Assembly: GCF_030297595.1 (NCBI RefSeq)
Contig: NZ_AP028138.1
Span: 1,550,001-1,614,000, forward strand
DNA: 64,000 nt
Reading direction: 5' to 3'
From: Polynucleobacter sp. HIN7
Lineage (GTDB): Bacteria > Pseudomonadota > Gammaproteobacteria > Burkholderiales > Burkholderiaceae
A program made the translations under genes and the position numbers. Numbering within the stretch: position 1 is the stretch's first letter; each line of letters opens with the position of its first letter. A model generated the notes under the pieces. That model made no database searches and had not been told where the DNA came from. It was given only the letters and a program-made list of their open reading frames with translations. Of this stretch, positions 34,082 to 40,967 are shown piece after piece.

Positions 34082-34480
34082 ATGAAATACTCCTTCAGCC
34101 TCATCTTGATTATTGGCATAGGCATGGTAAATGCCGCCATTGCCGGTGATACTAGCCCCACTGAACAGCTGAAATACTGGACAGATAAAGCAGGTGCGGC
34201 GGCAAACCCGATTGCTGGAAAGCTTTTTTTCACCCAAACGCATGGCAAAGAATGGTCTTGTGCCTCATGTCACGGCAATCCTCCAATCTCCACTGGTAAA
34301 CATGCAAGCACGAATAAAGCTATTCCACCCTTAGCGCCTAGTAGTAATCCAGAAGCATTTACGGAAACCACAAAGATTGAAAAGTGGTTTCGACGTAACT
34401 GCAATGATGTTCTTGCTAGGGAATGCGCCCCTCAAGAAAAAGCCAATGTGCTGGCTTATTTAATTTCATTAACCAAATAA
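34082..34480 (+). CDS. Periplasmic c-type cytochrome, DUF1924 / SHP-like
   Basis: Exported monoheme cytochrome of 132 residues. Signal peptide MKYSFSLILIIGIGMVNAAIAG is followed by a heme-attachment motif CASCH and the DUF1924 features GKHASTNKAIPPLAPSSNPEAFTETTKIEKWFRRNCNDVLAREC. The asparagine and cysteine in RRNCNDV resemble the sphaeroides heme protein SHP, whose iron is bound by an asparagine in the oxidised form and binds oxygen when reduced. It is first in an operon with a diheme cytochrome and cytochrome b561. SHP-type function is inference from domain and neighbours. Confidence 0.82.
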   Translation: MKYSFSLILIIGIGMVNAAIAGDTSPTEQLKYWTDKAGAAANPIAGKLFFTQTHGKEWSCASCHGNPPISTGKHASTNKAIPPLAPSSNPEAFTETTKIEKWFRRNCNDVLARECAPQEKANVLAYLISLTK

Positions 34481-34526
34481 ATGGATAAGTGAGATGGCTC
34501 AAAAAAAACACCGTCAGGAGATCAAC

Positions 34527-35009
34527 ATGAAAGAGTTTTTTGGACTAATTTTATTGACCTTGGTTCTCTTGGCCGCCATTGCTTTGGCTAGCAAGCATGC
34601 CAATGCCGGTAGCAAGGATATGCAGCCAGCACAACCGCTTCCTGTATATCAAACCGAATGTGGCTCGTGCCACTTAGCCTACCCTCCCGCATTCCTCCCA
34701 AAATCCTCATGGGAGCAATTGATGTCCACCCTTTCCAAACACTATGGAACGGATGCCTCAATCGATGCCAAATCCAACCATCAAATCAATCAGTGGCTAA
34801 CCCAATATGGGGGCAGCTATAAACGGGTTAAAGAATCGCCACCTGAGAATCGCATTACTAAATCGGCATGGTTTGAACGCAAACACCGCAAAGTGAAACC
34901 GAGTGACTTTATGAAGCCTTCCGTGAAAAGTCCTGCCAATTGTGCCGCCTGCCATCAGCGGGCTGAGCAAGGTCTATTTGACGATGATGATGTTCGGATC
35001 CCAGACTAA
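34527..35009 (+). CDS. Diheme cytochrome c (DHC-like)
   Basis: 160-residue exported protein starting at ATG 34527, which AGGAG precedes by six bases. The N-terminus MKEFFGLILLTLVLLAAIALA is a signal or anchor, followed by a first heme motif CGSCH in ECGSCHLAYPPAFLPKSSW and a second, CAACH, in NCAACHQRAEQG near the C-terminus. This spacing, with the phrase LAYPPAFLP, matches DHC-type cytochromes. It sits between the SHP-like cytochrome and cytochrome b561 and probably passes electrons between them. A longer frame from 34494 lacks a ribosome-binding site. Confidence 0.85.
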   Translation: MKEFFGLILLTLVLLAAIALASKHANAGSKDMQPAQPLPVYQTECGSCHLAYPPAFLPKSSWEQLMSTLSKHYGTDASIDAKSNHQINQWLTQYGGSYKRVKESPPENRITKSAWFERKHRKVKPSDFMKPSVKSPANCAACHQRAEQGLFDDDDVRIPD

Positions 35010-35018
35010 GGCCATTCG

Positions 35019-35516
35019 ATGAAGACACTCAAGCAAATCCTTCACCTAGCAGGCGCCATCACTTTTATTGGGGCATACCTTACCGCCGATAGTGAATCCT
35101 GGCGATTGATTCATGTGTATTTAGGATATGGTTTTGGGATTATCTTTTCCCTTCGACTCTTGATTGGCTTAGTTCTAAGAACATCGATGGCATTTCAAAC
35201 AATTTGGATGCGTGCCAATCTTTTTAAAACGATTGTGCAGGATCTGAAGGATCTAAAACTTGAGCGTCTTTGCAAATGGCAAATTTGGTATGGCTCCGGT
35301 ATGGGGATTTTGGTATTTCTAATGTACCTTTTATCCATCCCACTTGTTTTGTTCGGAATCATGACTTATGAGGAATTTGGCGGGAAATGGTTTATTAAAT
35401 TCTCTGAAAATAGCCACGAATTTATTGGTGAATTTTATCTCTCGATTGTTTTAATTCATTTGGTACTTATTTTTGGAAAATACCTTTTGCTGAATTGGAA
35501 AAATCAACCTATATAG
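35019..35516 (+). CDS. Cytochrome b561-type membrane protein
   Basis: 165-residue integral membrane protein with four helices: LHLAGAITFIGAYLTA, IHVYLGYGFGIIFSLRLLIGLVL, YGSGMGILVFLMYLLSIPLVLFGIM and FYLSIVLIHLVLIFGKYLLLNW. Histidines in LHLAG, IHVYLGY, NSHEF and LIHLV are candidate b-heme ligands. Such proteins transfer electrons across the membrane from quinol to periplasmic cytochromes. It is the third gene of the operon, 9 bp after the diheme cytochrome. Confidence 0.85.
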   Translation: MKTLKQILHLAGAITFIGAYLTADSESWRLIHVYLGYGFGIIFSLRLLIGLVLRTSMAFQTIWMRANLFKTIVQDLKDLKLERLCKWQIWYGSGMGILVFLMYLLSIPLVLFGIMTYEEFGGKWFIKFSENSHEFIGEFYLSIVLIHLVLIFGKYLLLNWKNQPI

Positions 35517-35597
35517 CTCGTGCTCATGTGCTAAAAATTTTTGGATTCTCTAATGGTGTCAAATACCAAATAGATACTTTTTATTTGCCACAAATTT

Positions 35598-35612
35598 GTC
35601 CTTTAAAAAGAC
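35598..35612. repeat. Intergenic palindrome copy 2, GTCCTTTAAAAAGAC
   Basis: Fifteen bases with one arm mismatch, 82 bp after the cytochrome b561 stop. Same GTC-n-TTT-w-AAA-n-GAC pattern and same orientation (preceded by T, followed by G) as copy 1. Confidence 0.65.
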
Positions 35613-35679
35613 GCTTTGTAACACACCACGTTTTTGGTGTATTTAGATACTTGAAATTACAGTGGGATTTCCGTCAAAC

Positions 35680-35720
35680 GGATTGGTAGTCCTCTGCTCT
35701 ACCGACTGAGCTACCAGGCC
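35680..35720 (-). pseudogene. Truncated tRNA 5' half (tRNA-Phe-like)
   Basis: On the minus strand the sequence from 35720 begins GGCCTGG-TA-GCTC, continues with an intact D-arm AGTCGGTA-GAGC and then A-GAGGACT, all as expected for the 5' half of a bacterial tRNA and close to betaproteobacterial tRNA-Phe (from memory). From the anticodon loop on, ACCAATCCGTTTGACGG replaces the expected anticodon arm, there is no TTC T-loop, and no CCAGGCC acceptor partner follows. It is therefore a truncated, non-functional remnant. Confidence 0.6.
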
Positions 35721-35788
35721 ACGAAAGAATGTTCATTATACGCAAACTGATGTAGAGCTTGAGAAATGTGCGCTAGTGCGCATGAGTT

Positions 35789-35803
35789 GTCTTTTAAAAG
35801 GAC
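35789..35803. repeat. Intergenic palindrome copy 3, GTCTTTTAAAAGGAC
   Basis: Fifteen bases with one arm mismatch, 40 bp beyond the methyltransferase stop and 68 bp from the tRNA remnant. Same pattern and orientation as the other copies. Confidence 0.65.
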
Positions 35804-35843
35804 GATATGTTTTAAATGGTTTATTTCTCATCTTTGAAAAAAA

Positions 35844-36683
35844 TTAATTTTTCTCAAACACCCCCAATATCGATGTCCCCCACGGAAACGATAAGTGGTG
35901 ACCCAATGGCGTTTCTGCATAAAACACAGCTTTAAGGGCATTATTAATAATGGGATGAGGCGTCTTGTACTCTTCTTTATAGAGTTTTGCCATTTGCTCC
36001 TCATTAAGCTCTTTGGGGCGGGTTTTGCGCGATAGCCAGTACAGCGGACTAAGCAAGAACATAAAGTAGCGCGCATCTTTAAGGATTAGTCCGCTACTCT
36101 TTGCGAGCTCCTGATACTTTCGTTTGTCGTAGCGACGCACGTGCTTTACGAACTCATCGTTGTATGACCAAAAGAAGTCAAGCGCTGGGGTCGCCACAAA
36201 TAGCTTGCCACCCGGCTTCACGGCTTTGGCTGCCTCCCGCATCACGGTGACATCATCCGGACAATGCTCAATTACATCCAATAAGTAAGCGGTATCCCAC
36301 TGCTCCTGCATTTGTAAATCCATGAGATCAACGTGATACAGGTCCACATCCTCATCTAATACCCCTTTGGCATTGAGGAGCGCTACCCGGGAGGAATCCG
36401 CCAGCGCCAAATCGGTTAATCGATTAGGGATTGTTTGAGTAAGGTATTGCACCCAGCCGCCACATCCCCCACCCAAATCAATGGCTGAGAAGTTTTCTGA
36501 TGCTTGATGACGCTTTAATGACTCTAATAAAAAACGATGGCGCCCTAGATACCAAAAATGCTTGGATTGCATTTCAAATAAATGGGCAAACTGATCTTCA
36601 ACAAATTCATCATTACGGTGCGTGACTGGTTTTTGTGGCACATAAATGCCAACGCTATCTTGGTAATACATAAACATCCCCAT
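35844..36683 (-). CDS. Class I SAM-dependent methyltransferase
   Basis: Rossmann-fold methyltransferase of roughly 280 residues. Motif I is FSAIDLGGGCGGWVQYL, followed by LALADSSRVALLNAKG (acidic ribose contact), VDLYHVDLMDLQ, and the post-motif AYLLDVIEHCPDDVTVMREAAKAVKPGGKLFVATPALDFFWSYNDEFVKHVRRYDKRKY. This last stretch, with N-D-E and H-x-R-R-Y, is common in methyltransferases of sugar or lipid-linked substrates. Start uncertain: ATGs at 36683, 36677 and 36671 are possible and a longer frame reaches 36752. Substrate is unknown. It is flanked by palindrome copy 3. Confidence 0.82.
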   Translation of the reverse strand: MGMFMYYQDSVGIYVPQKPVTHRNDEFVEDQFAHLFEMQSKHFWYLGRHRFLLESLKRHQASENFSAIDLGGGCGGWVQYLTQTIPNRLTDLALADSSRVALLNAKGVLDEDVDLYHVDLMDLQMQEQWDTAYLLDVIEHCPDDVTVMREAAKAVKPGGKLFVATPALDFFWSYNDEFVKHVRRYDKRKYQELAKSSGLILKDARYFMFLLSPLYWLSRKTRPKELNEEQMAKLYKEEYKTPHPIINNALKAVFYAETPLGHHLSFPWGTSILGVFEKN

Positions 36684-36831
36684 ACCGATTTCGCACCCTA
36701 TTAGGTGCAGAACTTGGTTTCGTGAGAAACCGCCCAGAATGGAGGCGAACAACCCGCTAAGGGTTTAAAGCAATGAAATGTACTTTTTAGGGATTGCCAC
36801 CAACCATTGGCTTACCTAACGCGGTAAGCGC

Positions 36832-37230
36832 TTAGATGAAGTGGCGTTGGGGTGGCGCTAAGGCCGGGGGTGGAAACTTGGGGTTAAGAAATGAAAACGG
36901 GACCAATAAGGTCTTGGCAAACGAAACGCGCCGAATAAAGGGTCGATCTTTTAAGACTAAAAGGACGACTGCAACAAAAGCAACCACAAAAGTGGTGTCG
37001 AGAAAATGCTTACGCGCATCTGGAACAGTCACTGCATATGAATCCGGGGTTGGCTCAGGACTGCCATCATCTAAGAGTCGCGCACTATCAAAAGAACTCA
37101 AACCCGACATATGAAATCCTGAATCGTTATCTCCAGCGATATGCGCATGTAAGAACGGAGACATGCACTTGAGAAAAATTCCCAAGAACAAGAAAGCTAT
37201 CAAAAAAGATCGATTGAATTTAAAGCGCAT
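36832..37230 (-). CDS. Hypothetical exported/membrane protein with HAH motif
   Basis: 132-residue protein with an N-terminal hydrophobic segment FLIAFLFLGIFLKCMSP followed by FLHAHIAGDNDSGFHMSG, a histidine-rich stretch that could bind metal, then a polar proline-containing linker and a second hydrophobic segment TTFVVAFVAVVLLVL. The C-terminus is proline-rich (PKFPPPALAPPQ). This layout resembles small DUF2946-like envelope proteins, but I cannot assign a family. It is isolated between the methyltransferase and the tRNA region. Confidence 0.55.
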   Translation of the reverse strand: MRFKFNRSFLIAFLFLGIFLKCMSPFLHAHIAGDNDSGFHMSGLSSFDSARLLDDGSPEPTPDSYAVTVPDARKHFLDTTFVVAFVAVVLLVLKDRPFIRRVSFAKTLLVPFSFLNPKFPPPALAPPQRHFI

Positions 37231-37330
37231 GCTTACATTCTAAGTGGATCTGAAAATTTTCAATAACCACTAAAAATAATGGGTTTTGATTTGATCAATT
37301 AATTTATGGCTTTAGAGATACCGAGGCATT

Positions 37331-37345
37331 GTCTTTTTAAACGAC
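37331..37345. repeat. Intergenic palindrome copy 4, GTCTTTTTAAACGAC
   Basis: Fifteen bases with one arm mismatch, extended by flanking ATT/AAT to ten-base arms. It lies 113 bp before the intact CAU tRNA and about 100 bp upstream of the start of the HAH-motif protein gene. Same pattern as copies 1-3. Confidence 0.65.
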
Positions 37346-37458
37346 AATATTTTAGTTAGGGCATCCCGTAGCCACAACGGTTTGAACTATTTGACAGAGT
37401 TAGCCACAGTCGTCACATTCACACAGCACCACAGTCAATTTGCTACAATTCTCAGTTC

Positions 37459-37535
37459 GGCGAATTAGCTCAGCTGGTTAGAGCGACGGAATCATAATCC
37501 GCAGGTCCGGGGTTCAAATCCCTGATTCGCCACCA
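37459..37535 (+). tRNA. tRNA with CAU anticodon (tRNA-Met)
   Basis: Complete 77-nt cloverleaf: acceptor GGCGAAT pairs with ATTCGCC, D-stem GCTC/GAGC, anticodon stem ACGGA/TCCGC with loop ATCATAA (anticodon CAT), variable AGGTC, T-arm CGGGG-TTCAAAT-CCCTG, and an encoded CCA end. The anticodon is consistent with elongator Met. Ile2 (lysidine-modified) cannot be excluded by eye. TACAAT at 37444-37449 is a good -10 element about 10 bp upstream. A terminator follows at 37542. Confidence 0.97.
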
Positions 37536-37541
37536 AATTCT

Positions 37542-37571
37542 GCCCTCAGCCTGTCTGGGGGCTTTGTTTTT
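37542..37571 (+). terminator. Rho-independent terminator after the tRNA
   Basis: GCCCTCAG (37542-37549) pairs with CTGGGGGC (37555-37562) over eight positions, one of them a G.U in RNA, with loop CCTGT. TTTGTTTTT follows. It begins seven bases after the tRNA CCA end. Confidence 0.88.
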
Positions 37572-37597
37572 GGATCGTTTATTGGTAAGGTATATCG

Positions 37598-37744
37598 ATG
37601 ATTTCTAGAACGTGGTGGATGATCTTTGGGTTTATTGCCCTTGGTTTAGGGTTTTACATGTATATACGGGATAAAGACCTCATTGGTATTGTGATTGCCG
37701 TCTTAATTTTATTTGGTGCTTTTTCAGCAAAACCAAAAAAATAA
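37598..37744 (+). CDS. Small membrane protein, 48 residues
   Basis: Short open frame MISRTWWMIFGFIALGLGFY then a charged turn IRDKDL and a second hydrophobic segment IGIVIAVLILFGAFS, ending AKPKK. TAAGG precedes the ATG by seven bases. Two membrane helices with a basic tail are likely. It follows the tRNA terminator and is 6 bp before another tiny membrane protein gene. No family. Confidence 0.5.
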   Translation: MISRTWWMIFGFIALGLGFYMYIRDKDLIGIVIAVLILFGAFSAKPKK

Positions 37745-37750
37745 TCTGCT

Positions 37751-37876
37751 ATGGATCCAAAAACACAACGAGAGCGGGATGAAGCGGTTAAGCGTAAATA
37801 TATTTATAAACCCGTCTTCATTATTTTCGGCATCCTGAATCTCTTAATCATTGCTCTGTTTGTTATTTCTCTTTAG
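37751..37876 (+). CDS. Small membrane protein, 41 residues
   Basis: Open frame beginning MDPKTQRERDEAVKRKYIYK, a basic helical head, then the single hydrophobic span VFIIFGILNLLIIALFVISL. Its last 33 bases overlap the end of the convergent FrhB-like gene. It follows the 48-residue gene by 6 bp and is probably in the same transcript. No clear Shine-Dalgarno. Real but unproved. Confidence 0.4.
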   Translation: MDPKTQRERDEAVKRKYIYKPVFIIFGILNLLIIALFVISL

Positions 37877-39115
37877 CTGTACCTTCACTTCATCTTTGAT
37901 TTCACTGGTATTTGCAACTAGCCCGTAAGGTTTGACTAGTTGCCAAACATGATTGGGCACCATGTTTTTCATCTTCTTTGGTAGCTCTCTGCGAAGATGC
38001 AATACCGTTTCAATGGCTTTCATCTCAACTCGCGCTCTTGCAAACTCTAATCCCCTGGGTCCAATCTTTGGCATGAGCCACCCGACGATCGGTCGTAACC
38101 AATTGGGCATCTGACGCAGTGGTAAACCACCAGCAGCTAACTCCACGTTTTTCATAAATCCTTTCACTGGACCCACACGATTACCAGCACTCTCTGGTTC
38201 GCTTAGTTTGATTTGATTACCTAATAGATTCAGTAGCTCCTCTCCCTGTTGATTGCGCACAATTAACCATTGCTCGCCAGAGCCACCCATATAGCCAACC
38301 GTGATATCGGAGAGAGCATTGGTGTAATCCACGCAAGTTCTGCACGTCAATGGGAAAAAATCGGGTCTAAGTTTTGATAATGGCAGCATCAAAAATGGGA
38401 TTGTTCGTTGTTTTCCGTCTTGATAACGAACTTCTACATGGTAGTCGGCCCTAAACTCTAAATAGGTAATCTTTTCTGGACTCTCATCAATCAGTTGCAA
38501 AAACTCATGAAAGTTCTTGGTACTGGTGTTATCCGAGCACGGCGTACCAATCACATAGAGTTTTTTTAGATCCAACTCTTTTTCTAAAGCTCGTAATGCA
38601 TAAACCTGGCAAGGAATGCCAATCACTCCAAGCCGTTGGTAATTTCTCTCTTTTGCAATATCTAGGAGAGCCAGGAGCGGAGCGTAGCCCATCCGCATCC
38701 CGCGTGCTTGATGAAGCTCTTGAGGATCGGTGATCAAGACAGGCATGGGTCGCCAACGATCATCTGGATCTGGCGCCATCGTTAATACGGCATCTACTAA
38801 ATTGTTATTGAGAAGTTGGCTAGCAATCGAGGTGGTAATTCCGGTCCACTGGGCACCCACGAGCGGCTCACGCATACTGGCTCGGTACATCTTGCGATAA
38901 ACCCCAAAGAAGAGTTGATCCCCTTCTAATGCTCGGGCTTTTCCGTGGATTGATTGCTCAAGAGACTCGTATTGGGGGTCAATAAACTGGCAAGCTCGAC
39001 CACAGCGTTTGGGATCTGAAGATCTAGAAATCCCGCAGTCAGTACAAAGCCCTCGCTCGGGCACAGGGCCCGAGTACGAGAGTGATTCAATACTAATTAC
39101 TTTTTTACCATCCAA
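37844..39115 (-). CDS. Coenzyme F420 hydrogenase/dehydrogenase beta-subunit family iron-sulfur flavoprotein
   Basis: Protein of 423 residues in the FrhB/BciB family. N-terminal cysteines in GLCTDCGISRSSDPKRCGRACQF match the family's cluster-binding region. The FrhB N-terminal domain carries VGAQWTGITTSIASQLL and IGIPCQVYALR, and the C-terminal domain GTPCSDNTSTKNFHEFL, PLTCRTCVDYTNALSDITVGYMG. Family members are ferredoxin- or F420-linked flavoproteins, including divinyl chlorophyllide reductase BciB. This organism type is not expected to make F420 and no bch gene is near, so the substrate is unknown. It overlaps dctM by 11 bp as the last gene of the TRAP operon. Confidence 0.82.
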   Translation of the reverse strand: MDGKKVISIESLSYSGPVPERGLCTDCGISRSSDPKRCGRACQFIDPQYESLEQSIHGKARALEGDQLFFGVYRKMYRASMREPLVGAQWTGITTSIASQLLNNNLVDAVLTMAPDPDDRWRPMPVLITDPQELHQARGMRMGYAPLLALLDIAKERNYQRLGVIGIPCQVYALRALEKELDLKKLYVIGTPCSDNTSTKNFHEFLQLIDESPEKITYLEFRADYHVEVRYQDGKQRTIPFLMLPLSKLRPDFFPLTCRTCVDYTNALSDITVGYMGGSGEQWLIVRNQQGEELLNLLGNQIKLSEPESAGNRVGPVKGFMKNVELAAGGLPLRQMPNWLRPIVGWLMPKIGPRGLEFARARVEMKAIETVLHLRRELPKKMKNMVPNHVWQLVKPYGLVANTSEIKDEVKVQLKRNNKQSND

Positions 39116-40430
39116 TTAACTTAGGCAACCATAGCGAGATTTGAGGGAACTGGAACACTAAGTATAGTGTCACGCCCTGCATAACGATGAATGGTACAAC
39201 GCCCTTGTAAAGATGCTTAATTAATACTTCTGGCGGAGCAACTCCTTTGAGATAAAAGAGAGCCCAACCAAATGGTGGAGTCAAGAATGAGGATTGCAAG
39301 CAAACCGTGACCATCATGGCAACCCAAACTGGATCTGCACCTTGGGATAACAAAATAGGCATAAAGAGTGGAACGGCAATATAGCTAATCTCAATCCATT
39401 CCAAGAAAAATCCCAGCACGAAAATAAGAAGCAACATAAGCCAAATATCACTATTAAGTCCACCGGGCACTGCATTAAATAGCTTGGCAATCAGCTCCTC
39501 ACCATTGAGCCCTCTAAAGGCCAATGAAAATACCTGGGCACAAATCAAGATGAACATCATCAGAGCGCTGATTTTGGTGGTATCAATCATCGTAGCCTTT
39601 AAACGCTCCCAGGTCAGACGACCCGAAAACGCGGTCACCAAGATAGCGCCAAATGAACCCATTGCAGCTGCTTCAGTAGGCGCGGCAACACCGCCCACAA
39701 TCGATCCCAAGACGGCGACCACCAACATAATGGGTGGTACAACCACTTTCCAAAACCGAATCCAAAGCTCTTTACCCGAGACCTTACTACGCTCCTCGAT
39801 CGGGATGGGCGGCATCAGTTCAGGTTGTAGCCATCCTCGAATCAATAAATAAACCACATATACTGTTGTAAGCAATAAACCCGGCATCACTGCCGCTGCA
39901 AACAAAGTGCCAACTGATAATTGCAAGATATCAGAGAGCAAGATCAAGATCAGACTGGGAGGAATAATTTGACCTAAGGTTCCAGATGCGCAAATTGTGC
40001 CGCACGCAATCCCTTTGTCATAACCTCGTTTGAGTAAGGTTGGCAGTGTTAAGAGTCCCAAGGTAATAATGGTTGCACCCACAATTCCGGTGGTCGCACC
40101 CATTAAGGCGCCAAAGAGAACGATGCCAACGGCCATACCTCCTTTCACACCCCCTGCTAAATGACCAATCACATCGAGCAAATCATCGGCAAGCCTTGAT
40201 TTCTCTAACATGATGCCCATAAAGATAAAGAGCGGAATCGCAAGCCATTGATAGCCACCAACCACCCCAAAGACGCGGGCTGGCAACAAATTAAAAAGCG
40301 TGTCACCAAAGCCAATAAAGCCAAATACGAATCCAACAGTTGCCAGTGAGATCGCAACGGGTATGCCAATCATGAGCATGACAAAAAACCCGCCCAACAT
40401 CAAAAATGCAATGATCTCGGGGTTAAACAT
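39105..40430 (-). CDS. dctM: TRAP transporter large permease (DctM)
   Basis: Integral membrane subunit of a tripartite ATP-independent periplasmic transporter, 441 residues from ATG 40430 (a longer frame to 40514 would extend far into dctQ). It shows typical DctM features: MFNPEIIAFLMLGGFFVMLMIGIPVAISLA, FIFMGIMLEKSRLADDLLDVIG, GVKGGMAVGIVLFGALMGATTGIVGATIITLGLLTLPTLLKRGY, CGTICASGTLGQIIPPSLILILL, GVAAPTEAAAMGSFGA and SFLTPPFGWALFYLKG. It is in the operon dctP-dctQ-dctM-FrhB-like. Confidence 0.92.
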   Translation of the reverse strand: MFNPEIIAFLMLGGFFVMLMIGIPVAISLATVGFVFGFIGFGDTLFNLLPARVFGVVGGYQWLAIPLFIFMGIMLEKSRLADDLLDVIGHLAGGVKGGMAVGIVLFGALMGATTGIVGATIITLGLLTLPTLLKRGYDKGIACGTICASGTLGQIIPPSLILILLSDILQLSVGTLFAAAVMPGLLLTTVYVVYLLIRGWLQPELMPPIPIEERSKVSGKELWIRFWKVVVPPIMLVVAVLGSIVGGVAAPTEAAAMGSFGAILVTAFSGRLTWERLKATMIDTTKISALMMFILICAQVFSLAFRGLNGEELIAKLFNAVPGGLNSDIWLMLLLIFVLGFFLEWIEISYIAVPLFMPILLSQGADPVWVAMMVTVCLQSSFLTPPFGWALFYLKGVAPPEVLIKHLYKGVVPFIVMQGVTLYLVFQFPQISLWLPKLIGW

Positions 40431-40947
40431 GATCCGCCCCCTTATTTCCAGGACGGTTGAGATAAACCCGTATTGCTTCTGCTGCTCCCTGAAGTGCAAG
40501 TAAGGCAAAGCCAACTGGTATCAGGCCTTTAACTACCCAACGCGCTGGTATACCGCCAGGATCGGGCGACTTCTCGCCAATTGAGAACGATTGTCCGACG
40601 TAATTAATTGATACTTTAATAAAGATCAAAGCGATCAGTACTGTCAGTATTGCTGAAACCAGGTCGACAATGTATTTCTTTTGGGGGGAATAATTTGCAT
40701 AGAACAAATCAACCCGAACGTTCTCACCACGCAATAGGGCATAACTCATACCAAACAAAATCATGGCCGCTAATAGATGCCACTCCAATTCCTGAGCCCA
40801 AACACTTCCAAGACTCATTGAATAACGTAAGACCACATTGATAACGATCAATAGAACAATTGACAAGGTGAGCCAAGAGGCCACCTTGCCAAATAGATCA
40901 ATCAAGGCCTCAATGCGCGACGCAATTACTGCCGATGCTTTTTGCAC
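40423..40947 (-). CDS. dctQ: TRAP transporter small permease (DctQ)
   Basis: Four-span membrane subunit, 174 residues, that links the binding protein to the large permease. Features are FGKVASWLTLSIVLLIVINVVLRYS, the LGSVWAQELEWHLLAAMILFGMSYALLRGENVRVDLFY motif and KGLIPVGFALLALQGAAEAIRV. It overlaps dctM by 8 bp and follows dctP by 20 bp. Confidence 0.9.
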   Translation of the reverse strand: MQKASAVIASRIEALIDLFGKVASWLTLSIVLLIVINVVLRYSMSLGSVWAQELEWHLLAAMILFGMSYALLRGENVRVDLFYANYSPQKKYIVDLVSAILTVLIALIFIKVSINYVGQSFSIGEKSPDPGGIPARWVVKGLIPVGFALLALQGAAEAIRVYLNRPGNKGADHV

Positions 40948-40967
40948 TGAATCTCCCGATTTGTTAA

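Larger units (their letters stand above)
35517..35843. other. Intergenic region with tRNA remnant and two palindromes
   Basis: The 327-bp gap between the cytochrome b561 stop and the methyltransferase stop (convergent) contains no credible gene. It has palindrome copies 2 (35598-35612) and 3 (35789-35803), a hairpin ACACCA (35623-35628) / TGGTGT (35635-35640), and a tRNA 5'-half on the minus strand (35680-35720) that has lost its 3' half. The hairpin may terminate the cytochrome operon, but no T run follows. Confidence 0.6.

Noticed and set aside
35680..35760. Functional tRNA gene on the minus strand
   Set aside because: Only the 5' half is tRNA-like; T-arm and 3' acceptor strand are missing.
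37391..37396. TTGACA as -35 of the tRNA promoter
   Set aside because: It lies 47 bp before the TACAAT -10 element, far outside the permitted spacing.
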